Shown here: positions 24,412 to 35,359 of the stretch, in pieces | Layout: the number at the start of each line of letters is the position of its first letter | Numbering within the stretch: position 1 is the stretch's first letter | Program-made: the position numbers and the translations under genes | The notes under the pieces: model-generated | What the model saw: only the letters and a program-made list of their open reading frames with translations | Databases searched by the model: none | What the model was told of the DNA's origin: nothing | NCBI RefSeq assembly: GCF_033439725.1 | Contig: NW_026944384.1 | Span: 5,270,001-5,334,000, forward strand | DNA length: 64,000 nt | Source: Neurospora tetraspora | Taxonomy: Eukaryota; Ascomycota; Sordariomycetes; Sordariales; Sordariaceae | Direction: 5' to 3'

Positions 24412-26314
24412 CTACTTCCCAACACAAAACTTCTCAAAAATAACCCCCAACACCTCCTCCACATCCCCCGCCTCTCCCTTCCCCGTGATAGCAGCCAACC
24501 TCCCCGCCGCCACCCTCAAATGTTCCGCCGCCAGCACAATATCCGCTTCCACTTCATCCTCTCCCATCCTCACGACATCCCCCTCAACAGTCGTCGTGTT
24601 CGGGTTCGCCTCAGCCATAAAATCCTCCAACGCATCTCTACACTGCCCAAGCAATTCATTCTGCCTCGCCGTGACGCCTAGCAAGTGCTCCATGTCTTGC
24701 GGGATGGCGGTCAGCTCGGCGAAGGAGGAGGACAGGCGGGAGATGAGGTGGTGGATTTTGCCTGGGTCTGTGTCGTCAACACCCCCGGAGCGTTGCTCGG
24801 CGGTTCGGCAGGAGATGAGGACCGGGTCTTGGGTTTTGAGCGGGGAGTCCGCGGGGAGGTGGGTGGAGAGGACGTCGGTTTTGAAGGACCGGATTAATTG
24901 CGCTAGGACAGCGGGAGGGACGGTCTCGGATTTGTTAATCACCAGAAGGGATTCTGGCGCTTGAGAGGCGAGGTGGAGGGTTGAGAGGTCGTAGTTTAGG
25001 CGGTAACCTTCTACACCACCGTTGGGATGGGGTTCGACAGAAGCCAGAACGATAATGACATCTGAGTCAAGAGCCTTCTGTCTCGCGCGACGGATACCCT
25101 CCTCTTCGATCTTGCCGATTGGCGCCTCCTCCTTTTTTTCCTCTTCCTCTTCCGGTAAAAGGGACGAGCGGGTGCGAATACCAGCCGTATCAGCGAACGA
25201 ACACAAATACCCGCGGATATCAAGACTAGCTTCAACAATATCCCTCGTCGTGCCAGCCTCAGACGACACGATACTCGCCTCCCTCCCCACAATCAAGTTC
25301 ATCAAGCTGCTCTTCCCCACGTTCGGCGGACCGAGCAAAGCGATCCGGATGCCGTTGCGGAGTAACTCGCTCCGCTGGCTGCCCATCTCGTGCAGCTTGA
25401 TGGAATGCAGTATCCCTTTAACGAGATGGGTGACGTTCCGCAGCAGCTCCGTAGGTGACTCATCGAAGTGCTGGTCCTCGCTGAAGTCAATCAGGGCTTC
25501 GATCTCGCCCCTGGCTAGGAGTAGCTGCTCCCGCCAGGACTCGTACGTCTTGCCCAACACGCCTGAGGTGCCGCGGATGGCGGCCCGTCGCTGCTGCTCG
25601 GTTTCCGCGGAGAGGGTGTCGCCGAGGGCTTCGACTTGGGCGAGGTCTAGTCGGTTGTTGAGGAAGGCGCGCTTGGTGAACTCGCCTTGCTCGGCGTAGC
25701 GGATGGTACCCGAAGAAGTGGACTTGGGAATGGCGGAGAGAACGGCCTTGACGGTGGCCGGGCCGCCGTGCACGTGCAGCTCGAGGACGTCCTCGCCTGT
25801 GACGGTCTTGGGACCGGGGAAGTAGAGGACCAGAGCGTCGGTGTCGAGGACGTTGGCGTTAGCTGGTGGTGATGATGAGGCATCCTTGCCGGATTCGGTG
25901 GGCTCGGTTAGAGTGCGCACTGCGGCGTATCTGGGGTTGGGAATGGGTTTGGTGGGACATAGTGAGTTGTAGACCTTTGCTTGGTGTTAGTCACGACAGG
26001 AGAAATGGGTGTGGGAAGGAGGTTATTACATCAAGACAACCAGGTCCAGAAATACGGATTACAGCTATGCCAGCTCTTCCTGATCCTGATGAGAGGGCAT
26101 AGATGGTGTCGTTTGTGAGAAAGGACAGAGTCGAGTCTCTACTCTTGCCCCCAGAGACGGCGTCAAAGGCAGACGCCCTATGGCCAAACTCATGATAGCT
26201 TCGTGCCATGCGGATAAGACATGGCTGCTGTGGCCGAGGTAGTAGCGAACGTGAAGTGACTCGGGAAGTCCCCGGTCGGTAAATAGCAGCTCGTCTTAGC
26301 GCATGGCGGAACAT
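24412..26314 (-). CDS. mss1: Mitochondrial tRNA modification GTPase (MnmE/TrmE, MSS1)
   Basis: With its partner MTO1 (MnmG) this GTPase installs the cmnm5/tm5-type modification on wobble uridine of mitochondrial tRNAs. Two exons, 26314-26030 and 25974-24412 (55-nt intron), give 615 residues. The N-terminus is rich in Arg and Ser and lacks acids, as in a mitochondrial presequence. The TrmE N-domain follows (GSGRAGIAVIRISGP; LELHVHGGP; EFTKRAFLNNRLDLAQVEAL). The G domain has GPPNVGKSS (about 310-318), TTRDIVE, DTAGIR (about 357-362) and INKSE. The protein ends in FCVGK, the catalytic Cys plus Gly-Lys end typical of the family. The ATG used is the first in frame without an intervening stop. It shares a 0.4-kb divergent promoter with mak16. 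Confidence 0.96.
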
Positions 26315-26723
26315 TGACCTCAACCGAAAGACATGAAGCCCTTTTCACAAGTGATGTCTTCACTGATAAAGAGATGGTGAACCTTCGATGGCGGGTTGAT
26401 AAACAGGACCCCTGCACCAAGAGCGAGTGCCAAGACTTTGAGATGCCACTCTGAAGATATCGCTGTAAGATGATTGGCCCTGACCCCGAGCTGCCGGGAT
26501 GTCCAGCGATTGCACGGACCACATCGACCGCATCAAAAGTTCAGAAGATCCATTTCTAAATTTTTATCGGGCAACCGCAGCCACGCCTCTGTCTTCTCCA
26601 TCTCATCGTGCACTCGACCTGCTCCTCCTCCTTCTTCGAGAAGGAAGTTGACCTTTTTCCACCACAACGCCAATTTGAAGATACCCCGACAATTAGAAGG
26701 AGATCAGATCAACCACAGTCAAC
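26315..26723. promoter_or_regulatory. Divergent promoter mss1/mak16
   Basis: Only 409 bp separate the two start codons, which point away from each other, so the region must hold both promoters and leaders. I see no clear TATA box. Co-expression of mitochondrial translation and ribosome assembly genes is plausible but only inferred. Confidence 0.6.
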
Positions 26724-27847
26724 ATGTCTGACGAAATCGTCTGGCAGATCATCAACCGTATGTCACAGTCTCCTTCGAAAGTCGAAGGCCTGCCCCGCAG
26801 TGTCGCTAACATTCAAACCTACAGAGCAGTTCTGTGCTTTCAAGCTCAAGACGACCAAGGGCAACAACTTTTGCAGAAATGAGTACAACGTCAGCGGCTT
26901 CTGCAACAGGCAGAGCTGCCCCCTAGCCAACAGCCGTTATGCGACCGTCAGAACCTCGCCCAAGGGCACAATATACCTTTACATCAAGACCGTGCGTATA
27001 CCTGTTCACTCTACTGGTGGCGAACCTACCGTATCCCCGGAACCGACTAAGCTGACACATGCCCCCCTTACAGATCGAGAGAGCCCACATGCCCTCCAAA
27101 TGGTGGGAGAAGATCAAGTTGTCGCAAAACTACGCCGAAGCCCTCCAGCAAATAGAGGATCGCCTCCAATACTTCCCCAAATTCCTCCTCCACAAGTGCA
27201 AGCAGCGCCTCACCCGCCTCGTACAAGTCGCGACCCGCATGCGCAAACTCGCCGCCGAGGAGGACCGTCTCGGCGAGAAGCTCGTACCCAAGATGGCGCC
27301 CAAGGTCAAGCACCGCGAAGAGGCCAGAGAGCGCAAGGCGCTCATTGCCGCTAAGCTGGAGAGGACGATCGAGAGAGAGCTGCTGGAGCGTCTCAGGCAA
27401 GGAATGTACGGCGACCAGCCCCTCAACGTTTCCGAGTCTGTCTGGAAGAAGGTGCTGCACGGTCTCGAGAAGGAGGGCGAGGGTACCCGCGACAAGGATT
27501 TGGATGAGGGTATCGAGGACGAGGACGAGGAGGAGGAAGAGGAGGAAGAGCTCGAGGAGGAGATCGAGGACGGCAATGTCGAGTACGTGTCCGACTTCGA
27601 AGAGACCGACGACGAGCTCAACGATATCGAGGACTGGCTCGGCAGCGACGACGAGGACGATGCGGAGGACGACGATGAGGATGATGATGACGACGACGAT
27701 GAGGGTGACAGCGAGGAGGATACCAAGAAGAAGACAAAGGCGGGCGACAAGAGGAAGAGAGGCAAGGTCACCAAGATGAAGGCGCGGAAAAAGAAGGAGA
27801 TCGAGGTGGAGCACGAGACGGACAGGGAGAAGCTGCTTGCTTTCTAA
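26724..27847 (+). CDS. mak16: Ribosome biogenesis protein MAK16
   Basis: A nucleolar factor for early 60S (pre-27S) subunit assembly. Three exons, 26724-26757, 26825-26991 and 27074-27847, give 324 residues. The start [18 protein letters not shown] and the Cys-containing block [20 protein letters not shown] are hallmarks of the family, followed by [17 protein letters not shown] and [18 protein letters not shown]. Both joins rebuild these conserved strings exactly. Residues from about 210 are an acidic Asp/Glu tract, followed by a Lys/Arg-rich tail, as in other MAK16 proteins. The short first exon (11 codons) is easily missed. Long antisense frames over the acidic tract are shadows of the GAN/GAY repeats. 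Confidence 0.97.
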
Positions 27848-28672
27848 AAGACGGATGTGAAGGATTTGATGTTGTTGATGTACTAGATATGATACCTTGG
27901 CATCTGGCAGATTGGTCACCAGTCTGGACATTCTGCTATGTAATGATTGCATGGCTCGTAGAAATAGAGCCCTTTTCATGTTTACACTGTTTGTTCAAGC
28001 TGAACTACCTAATTGTAGGTATACTTTCCGGATCATATGCTTCGCGATTGTGATACGCGAGGAGCGAAAGTGCATGCATCACCCTGCTGGTAGCCGCTGT
28101 TCTGGCCATTTGCCATTTTATAGGCGGGCCACAGGCTCCCCACGCTGCAAAGTTAGGAAGGTTGGTACGTACTTATAGGTGGGGCAGTGTCTCTTCAGGA
28201 CAGGAGGTAACGGTCGCGCATGGGATTGATGAAACGCCCCTTGGAACCCACGCCGCCTTTCCCATCTCTCCTGGCGATCGATCCATCTTTCACCTTCCAC
28301 AGGTCACGAACAAGGAACTTTGGGAACCTTTGTTTCTTTGTACGCGGGACACCAACAAACCTCCAATTCCCAACCAAATAATACGAGCTTCATACCCAAC
28401 CGCAATACCGCGCCTAATAATACCATAACCCTTACCCGCGATAATCACCCAAAGGAGCTTCCCACCGCCCGATCTCGCGATCCGATCTAGGGGTGCTTGC
28501 TGGCCGTAGCACCTCGTCACCGACAGAAACAAACCTCACTTTGACTTCCCAACATCACACAACAAAATCCACGACACCAGATAGCTAATTACACCAACCG
28601 AACGTAACCCACTCACGTTACCACCCACGAGAACATCCGTCACACAACAACAACACAAAGGCAACAACCAAG
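27848..28672. other. Spacer and long leader of the mso1 gene
   Basis: The first part is the mak16 3' UTR. From about 28235 to the mso1 start there is no ATG, and the last 150 bases are rich in CAACA/ACACC, so this looks like a leader of up to about 0.4 kb. No RNA gene seen. Confidence 0.55.
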
Positions 28673-29518
28673 ATGTCCTCCTGGTACTCCAACCTCTCCA
28701 ACAACATCACCAAGCTCCAACGCAACTACTTCTCTGGCGAAGCCGACGGCGACACCGAAGACGACACCCACGTCTGCCGCGTCCTGCGCGCCCACTACGT
28801 CGAAAAGGGCCAACATTTTCCCTCCTGGCTGCCTCCCGACCCCAAGGCTCCTCCTCCTGCTCCTCAACAGCAACAACAATACGGCTCTGGTCAACAGCAG
28901 AGGTTAAATGGTTATGGCGGTCAACAACAGTTAAGCAGCTTATGGGATAACAACGGTGCCGGCCGAGGAGGTGGTGCTGCGCAACAGGGTGCAGCGGCGC
29001 AAAGTCGAAACCCCTTCGCCCGCTCCGCCGCCGCTGCCCCAGCTGCTACTTCGGCTGCTTCTTCGCCTTCTGTCAACGCCGCTCCCGGCCATGGTGGGTA
29101 CCACCCCGGAGGAGCAGGACAGCATCAAGGAGGAGGAGGAGGAGCACCACAAAGCCTACGAGCCGGCGGCCACGGTCATCAACAAGCAGGACCCTACGGC
29201 CCCGCAGCAGGAGGCGGCGCAGCCAGCAGCGCGGCGTCGATGCCTGCGCAACATAGTGGGAGCAGCGGGATTAGTGCGCAGGATAAGTTGAAGCAGAGGC
29301 TTTGGGGCGGGTCGAGGACTACGAGTCCTGGAAACTCGGGTGGGAGTGGGCCGTTTGCGCCGCCTGCTGCTGCTTCCCAGCAGAGGACAGGGTCGGTAGG
29401 AGGAGGAGGAGGGGGGTATGATGGTGGCCATCAAGGACATGTCGGGTTGCCGAGTGGACCTAGACCGCCGCCGGGAGGAGGGAGGATGGGGTTGCCTAGT
29501 AATCCTAGGATGCGATAG
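28673..29518 (+). CDS. mso1: MSO1-like Sec1-binding protein
   Basis: A single-exon protein of 281 residues. The first 60 or so (MSSWYSNLSNNITKLQRNYF, then GEADGDTEDDTHVCRVLRAHY and FPSWLPPDPKAPPP) match the Mso1 N-terminal Sec1-binding domain. In yeast Mso1 binds Sec1 and membrane SNARE complexes to promote fusion of secretory vesicles at the bud. The remainder is Gln-, Gly- and Ser-rich and disordered, with a basic, Gly/Pro-rich end (GGRMGLPSNPRMR). A SEC2-type exocytic exchange factor lies 6 kb away. The family is recognised from the N-terminal block alone; the rest is not conserved. Confidence 0.85.
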   Translation: MSSWYSNLSNNITKLQRNYFSGEADGDTEDDTHVCRVLRAHYVEKGQHFPSWLPPDPKAPPPAPQQQQQYGSGQQQRLNGYGGQQQLSSLWDNNGAGRGGGAAQQGAAAQSRNPFARSAAAAPAATSAASSPSVNAAPGHGGYHPGGAGQHQGGGGGAPQSLRAGGHGHQQAGPYGPAAGGGAASSAASMPAQHSGSSGISAQDKLKQRLWGGSRTTSPGNSGGSGPFAPPAAASQQRTGSVGGGGGGYDGGHQGHVGLPSGPRPPPGGGRMGLPSNPRMR

Positions 29519-30361
29519 AAGGTTGGTCTAGGACATGAAAGAGGAGGGAGGGAGGGGGGAAGGAAGTGGAATAGGTGTGTATACAGAGTACGAACAGAGA
29601 GACAGGCTGGGCAGGCTGGGCAAAGCGTAGCGTTGGCTTTACTGGTTTACTGGTCGGCAAGCGATTCGATTTTCAGCTAGCGAACAAATAGGAGCGATTA
29701 TACAAGCGTCGAGTACGGACAGAGGGGGGGGGGGGAAGTTGAGTGATGGATAGGAGGTCAAGCCCACTTCTGCAAAACGATCTACGTGGTTTGAACTGGT
29801 GATGTCGGTACCAATGAACTCTGAAGGAGAGGAACGCTTGGTTTCTACCTGGCTATATACGCCGACCGGGTCGCAGGATGTTAAGTGGTCCATAGGGGCG
29901 GATATAATACATGACCTAACCTTTACATCGCGGTACCACACTCGTGCTCTCTTGTAGGTAGCACTTCCCACAACGTAAGAGGTACACCTTAGGACTATGC
30001 ACATAGCAACGTGAAAGACTAAGCAGCGCTGATTGGAGCCATACCCCTTTTTGATTCCATAAACATCTGCCTCGCAACAATTGATTCAGACCTCCTCCGT
30101 ATGACCTGAATCTCCATGAACTCCAAAACACCCCTTTCGTTTCCTGGTAGACTTCATCCTTGGACACCACCCAACGCCAAGTAAGTAGATTGTATTCGAT
30201 ACAGTATAAAGACAACAAACAGAGGGTATCATTTGAATCCCATTGGTAACTTTTCCGCACCGCCAGTGTCGGTCAGGGACCATTACCCGCTCGGAGGGCG
30301 AGGCAGGTTTGTGGAGGCGGCGGCAGCGATGGAGCATGACCATCAACATTGCGTTGTCGAC
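29519..30361. other. Convergent spacer mso1/dim-7
   Basis: Carries two 3' UTRs; a run of 13 G near 29726-29738 and purine-rich stretches follow the mso1 stop. No gene seen. Confidence 0.65.
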
Positions 30362-32503
30362 CTAGATCAACAACCGACGTTTGATCGGAAGAGGCAGCGG
30401 CTCCCCATTGAGCGAACCCCGTTTCTTAGCCAGGGCATTCTTCCCCATCGCCTGGATTTTATCGAGGAGATGACTGTAATATCTTGTTAGGATAACTAGT
30501 CTTGAACGAAGCTTAACGTGGAGGAGAAGACAATAAAGTAAAGTCATACTTGATAGGCAAATGTCCAGCCCTACTTTCCTCCATCGCCAAGTTGATCTTC
30601 TGTGCCTGCTCCTCGTGGTCCTTGAAATGCTTCGAGATCAGCTCCTGACCCGCGGGCTCGTCCGCCGACCGGACCACGTAGCTGCACCCTTCCTGATCGC
30701 ACGTCCAGGTCCCGTTAGGACCGGCCGGTGACATGGTTGGGAGGCGCTCGGCCTGGACTACTATTCGGACTGCGTCTTTCGGTATGACGCCCGTGTCGTC
30801 GGCTACATCGATGATGACGCTGTTTGCGTCGCTATCCTCGTCTTCCGCCGCCTCGACTGTTCGTTTTAGTGCTTTTCGTCCGCGCCGGGGCGGCATGTCG
30901 TCTTCATCGGCCATATCGGATGCGAGTCGCTTGGAGCCTGCCACACGCAGGGTTGCCACCTTGCCGGATGGGCGGCCTACCCGAGGTTGCTTTCCAGCCC
31001 GAACTTCGTCCTTCGACTCGGCTTCGACACTGGGGGAAGCCCCGAGAGCGCTTGACAAGCGACTTGCATGTGTTTGCCGCCGGTTCCGACGATTTAAATA
31101 TTGAGGAATGTCCTCCACTGTTAATTCCGTTGGAGCAGGGCGTCCATTCTCAACAACGTCCTCAAGCCAAGCCTTGTATGGTGTGTTGTCCCACATTGGT
31201 GGTAATCGCTCAAGAAGATCCTTTGCAAAGTGCTCACATAGCTCCCTGGCGGCAGTGTAGTATTTGATCCTGCAGTTGTAGAATAAATTCGCGTTGATCT
31301 GTGACATCTTCCCCTTCTTGATGTCAACACGTTGGGCAACTTCTCCCAACAGAATGATAAGTCGATCGACTGGGTCATCGGGAAGATCGTCGCTGCCAGT
31401 GATGACGGCGGGAGACGCCCGAGGATGAGGGGAATTTGAAGGTAAATGACGGGTTGATACTGGGGCTGGGGCCGGAGTTCCCAAGGGGCTATCTCTGGCT
31501 ATGCCTTTTCCTTTGTCTGAGCGTTGGTCTGACAGCTCGCTAGCCTGTCGACTGGTCTTGGTCGTCCTGCCTTTCGGTGGTTCACGAATCGCTAAGCTTT
31601 GGGATTGAGGCGAGTAGTCGTCCCGCGCGAGTAAGCCTTCGGGCTCAGCAGCTGGTTTGGTGAGCAATCCAGCAGCAACATCGCTAATCCTCTTTTGAAG
31701 GTCTGGGTGAGCTGCTTGCAGCCAAGCCGCAAATTCAGTGTCCTGCCATTTGATCTCCGATTCCTTGGGAAAATGCGCCAACAGGAATTGTGCCCATTTG
31801 TGACATCTGGCCTCAACCTCCTCTTTTACAGTGACGCCCCCATCTCCTGCCGCAAGCGCGTATGTAAAGAAGATTTCGTCTAGAGGTGGCGGCTTCCTGT
31901 CTTTGCGCTTCTTCTTGTCGGCCTTCTTTAGCAGCCTCTTGAACTCCTCGTAAGGACCCATGATTCCATAGTAAAGGGTGATTGCCTCCATGACCTGGCT
32001 GTACATGGCTTCGTATTTCCTCGAGGGAATAATTTCGAACCATCCGGATGCGCCAGAAACCCAAAGGGTGTTTGGGTCAAATCCGATCGAGTATCGTTCT
32101 GATCTAGAGATTTCGATATACGTCGCTTTGTTGTATGGCTTGTGGACTTGCTGATTGTTAGCGTTTGAGCGGGGAAATCTCGAGAGGGGAACAGGCGTCA
32201 TCAAGTCAACATACAGTATTCGCGAGTTTCGTCGTCATCGTCTTCCACGGGTTCAAGTTTTCCGCGTACGATAAACGGCCCCTCGAGATCGACATGGAGC
32301 GGGTTTGCCAGCGTCTTTCCATCCTTTTGATAGATGGTGGCATCCGTCAACACGGCAAAATATGGCCACAGGTCATCCGACGTTCCTGGGGTAACAGGCT
32401 TGAGGATCGCCAACTCCCTTGTCCATCGCCGGCGCCTGTCGTCGGTCGAGTCGATGGATGCGCTAGAGCCTCTTCTGCGCCGTGGGCGTCCTGGTCCGGC
32501 CAT
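30362..32503 (-). CDS. dim-7: RFTS-domain heterochromatin protein, probable DIM-7 (Raf2 homologue)
   Basis: Three exons, 32503-32215, 32146-30550 and 30473-30362, give 665 residues. The N-terminal part (DLWPYFAVLTDATIY; VDLEGPFIVRGKLEP; YIEISRSERYSIGFDP; WVSGASGWFEIIPS; ITLYYGIMGPYEEF) has the layout of a replication-foci-targeting (RFTS, DNMT1-RFD) domain without a methyltransferase domain. A second helical block (VDRLIILLGEVAQRVD) sits in the middle, and a C2H2-like finger (Cys 582 and 587, His 603 and 607) near the end, with a basic tail. RFTS plus finger without catalysis is the plan of S. pombe Raf2 and Neurospora DIM-7, the subunit that directs the DIM-5 H3K9 methyltransferase (DCDC complex) to heterochromatin. 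From memory the N. crassa locus numbers of dim-7, erg-1 and nmr lie close together, which fits this order. The final 36 residues come from a separate short exon. Confidence 0.75.
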
Positions 32504-33426
32504 GTTGTTGTTATTGTTTCGTTCGACGAAACGAGTTCAGTGATAATTTGGTCGTGGATATCGAGGTTGAAGAAATACTGGTGGAAAGCTGGTCTTCTCG
32601 TGGAAGTTCCCTGAATTTCGAGCTCTTAAACACTGGTGACAGCCTCTCCTCGTAAAAGTTCAAGTCGCCACCTATGAAGTTGTTTGGGCTCTGAGGCAAG
32701 AGTGAGTATAGAACTATTCTACACAATAATTATTGAAAGAAAAAAAGAGAGAGATGGAGAGTGGATGGAAAACAGTCAGCAAAAGGGTATCGTGGGAGTG
32801 GAAGTGGGATGTAACGCGATGCTTCTCTAAAAGACAAGGCCCTGGGGCAACGGCCAATGGACGCGACTTGTCCACACGCGCAGCGACCTCGACGGTGGGA
32901 TTGCCAAATCGTTCGTCAGTGGTGGGGCTTAGGCACTTAAACCCCTGTTTCTCGGCTCCGCATCCGCTGCTGATAATAGACGATAAGCCCTAAAATACAC
33001 ATCACCCCTGGAAAGTTCGTTAGCGCGGGACTTCACTACGCACTCTTCGCAACTCAACCACCATTCCACCCCATTTCATGCAAGAAGTTGGTATCAACCA
33101 GATGCGTTTTGGAGGCTTTATACACTTTATCCAATTTTCCGTTTTGAATGTGGTTGTCCCGTTGTTTTTCTGTGAAGTTTTGCAGACCCCTGTCACAAGA
33201 ACCGCGCTAACAAACTTTTAAGGGTTGAACTGTAAGTGAGCGGTCCCCTGCAGCGTCAGGTCCGAGTCTAGGAATTTTTGAATGACAGCTTCCTGCGCAG
33301 ACTCCAATTGGAAGCACGTTCTTGCTTTGTGTCGGTCCATTGTTGCTTATTTACTCCCGAATATTACCCCGTTCCTCCTACACCAAATCCCAGAGACTGT
33401 AAATGATCTGGAGGTCAATTTACAAG
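32504..33426. promoter_or_regulatory. Divergent promoter region dim-7/pus4
   Basis: The start codons face away from each other over 0.9 kb. Purine-rich runs occur near 32735-32760. No TATA box or gene that I can support. Confidence 0.55.
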
Positions 33427-34959
33427 ATGGCACACGAAAAGCTCGCTGAGGGCGTCTTCGGTATGTCATCACTACGCATTCAGTCTTCAGCGCGCATTCT
33501 GTACATGTAGTCTGCATCATGAAGAGATAAAACTGACCCGTTTTTGACATCAATAACAGCCATCAACAAGCCCTATGGCATGAGCTCTGCCCAGGTTATC
33601 CGCGACTGCCAACACCACTTCAACCCATCCAAGCTCTTCGCGCCCCTCCTGGCAGCCGACCGCGCCCTCCGCGAGAAGGAAAACAGATACCAACAGCGAC
33701 GCCGCACCCATGCCAAGCGGGATATCAACGTCAAGATCGGTCACGGCGGCACTCTCGACCCTCTTGCCACCGGTATCCTGATCCTCGGCGTTGGCAAGGG
33801 CACCAAGGCCCTGCACGACTTCCTGGGCTGCACCAAGACCTACGAGACCGTTGTCGTCTTCGGCGCCAGCACCGACACCTACGACCGCGTTGGCAAGCTC
33901 ATCAAGAAGGGCGACTACAGCAACATCACGCGCGAGCAGGTCGAGGAAGCGCTCAACTCCTTCCGCGGCAAGTTCCAGCAGATGCCTCCCCTCTACTCGG
34001 CGCTCAAGATGAACGGCAAGCCCCTATACGAATACGCGCGCGAGGGCAAGCCGATCCCCCGTGAGATTGAGACCCGCGAGGTCGACGTGACGGAGCTCGA
34101 GCTGACCGAGTGGTACGAGCCCGGCACGCACAACCACCGGTGGCCGACCGAGGAGGCCGAGCAGGCCGAGAAGAACGTGGTCAAGTCGGTGTGGCAGGTG
34201 GCCAAAAACCAGCAGGACGGCACAACCAGCACAGAGGAGGCCGCGACGTTAATACCGGAGGTGGTGGAGAAGGAGGTCAAGGCGTTGGCGGACCACGAGA
34301 GCAACAAGCGCGCGGCCGAGGAACGGGTTGACGAGTTGGTTTCCGAGGAGCCCGCGGGCAAGAAGAGGAAGACGGAGACCGGTGCTGCTGAGCCCATGAT
34401 GTCTGGTGCTCTGAAAGATAAGAAGGGCAAAGACAAGAAGCAGGACAAGTACGCCAAGAATAGGGGTCTGGATCTTGCTCCTCCTCCGCCGTCGCCCGAT
34501 ACCCCGTTCCCCTGGGAGGGCAAGGGTCCTCCGGCTGCCAAGATCCGCATGACCGTGACTTCGGGCTTTTACGTTCGCAGTCTGTGCCATGAGTTGGGTG
34601 AGAAGCTTGGATGCGGCGCTATGATGGCTGAATTGGTTAGGTCTAGGCAAGGCGAGTTCGTTCTGGGCACGGATAACTGCATGGAGTACTCGGACCTTGC
34701 CCTGGGCGAGGACGTTTGGGCACCCAAGATCCAGAAGGCTTTGGATCTGTGGAACAACAAGGACAAGGCCGGCAAGGCCCAGGCTGTTGAGCCGGTAGTA
34801 AAGAAGGAGGAGCCCAAGACCGAAGAGGTCAAGACTGAGGAGATCAAGGCCGAGAAGATCAAGGCTGAGGAGCAGCCCGCAGGTGAGGTCAAAGTAGAAG
34901 AGTCCGCGCCTGTAAAGGACGAGGAGACCGTTAAGACGGAGCCTGAAACAAAGGCATAA
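33427..34959 (+). CDS. pus4: tRNA pseudouridine-55 synthase (TruB family, PUS4)
   Basis: Converts U55 of the tRNA T-loop to pseudouridine in nucleus/cytoplasm and mitochondria. Two exons, 33427-33460 and 33560-34959, give 477 residues. The join produces EGVFAINKPYGMSSAQV, the conserved first strand. The catalytic aspartate is D78 in GHGGTLDPLATG, followed by KTYE, QMPPLYSALKMNGKPLYEYAR and, much later, TSGFYVRSLCHELG. Between about residues 205 and 325 a long Lys/Glu-rich insertion splits the TruB fold. The C-terminal 70 residues are KTEE/KAEE-type acidic-basic repeats. The insertion and tail explain the excess over the bacterial length of about 310. The 11-codon first exon parallels mak16. 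Confidence 0.95.
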
Positions 34960-35359
34960 GAACTCATTATCCTCAAAGCAAGCGAAAACAAAATAAAGCG
35001 AAGTATACCCAATTAATATTGATTGATTATTTTGAGGTCAAGGTCAAGATGCCTCATATGATGTTATTCAGGTGGACACAGCTTTGAAATGTCCAAGATG
35101 ATATTCCGATGCTGCCGCCATGAATGCTCCTTCCCGACCCCGTCTATATCCAAGAACCAGCCCGCCGACCATGCAATTCCGTCATGATGCCTGCCTGCCC
35201 CTGGTTTTCCTTTTTCCGCCAGATGCTAGCCCAAAAACAAGATCTAGACTACATAGTACCCATTCATCCCCGTCATTACATTAGATTTAAAGTACCCTCC
35301 TCCCTCTATCCGGGATAGGTTACCATTACCATTAAATATTACCACTGTCCTCCTTCCTC
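34960..35359. other. Convergent spacer pus4/sec2
   Basis: About 400 bp holding both 3' UTRs; nothing else seen. Confidence 0.7.

Noticed and set aside
27068-27979. 303-codon antisense frame over mak16
   Set aside because: It mirrors the GAN/GAY codons of the acidic tract of mak16; the sense strand carries clear family motifs.
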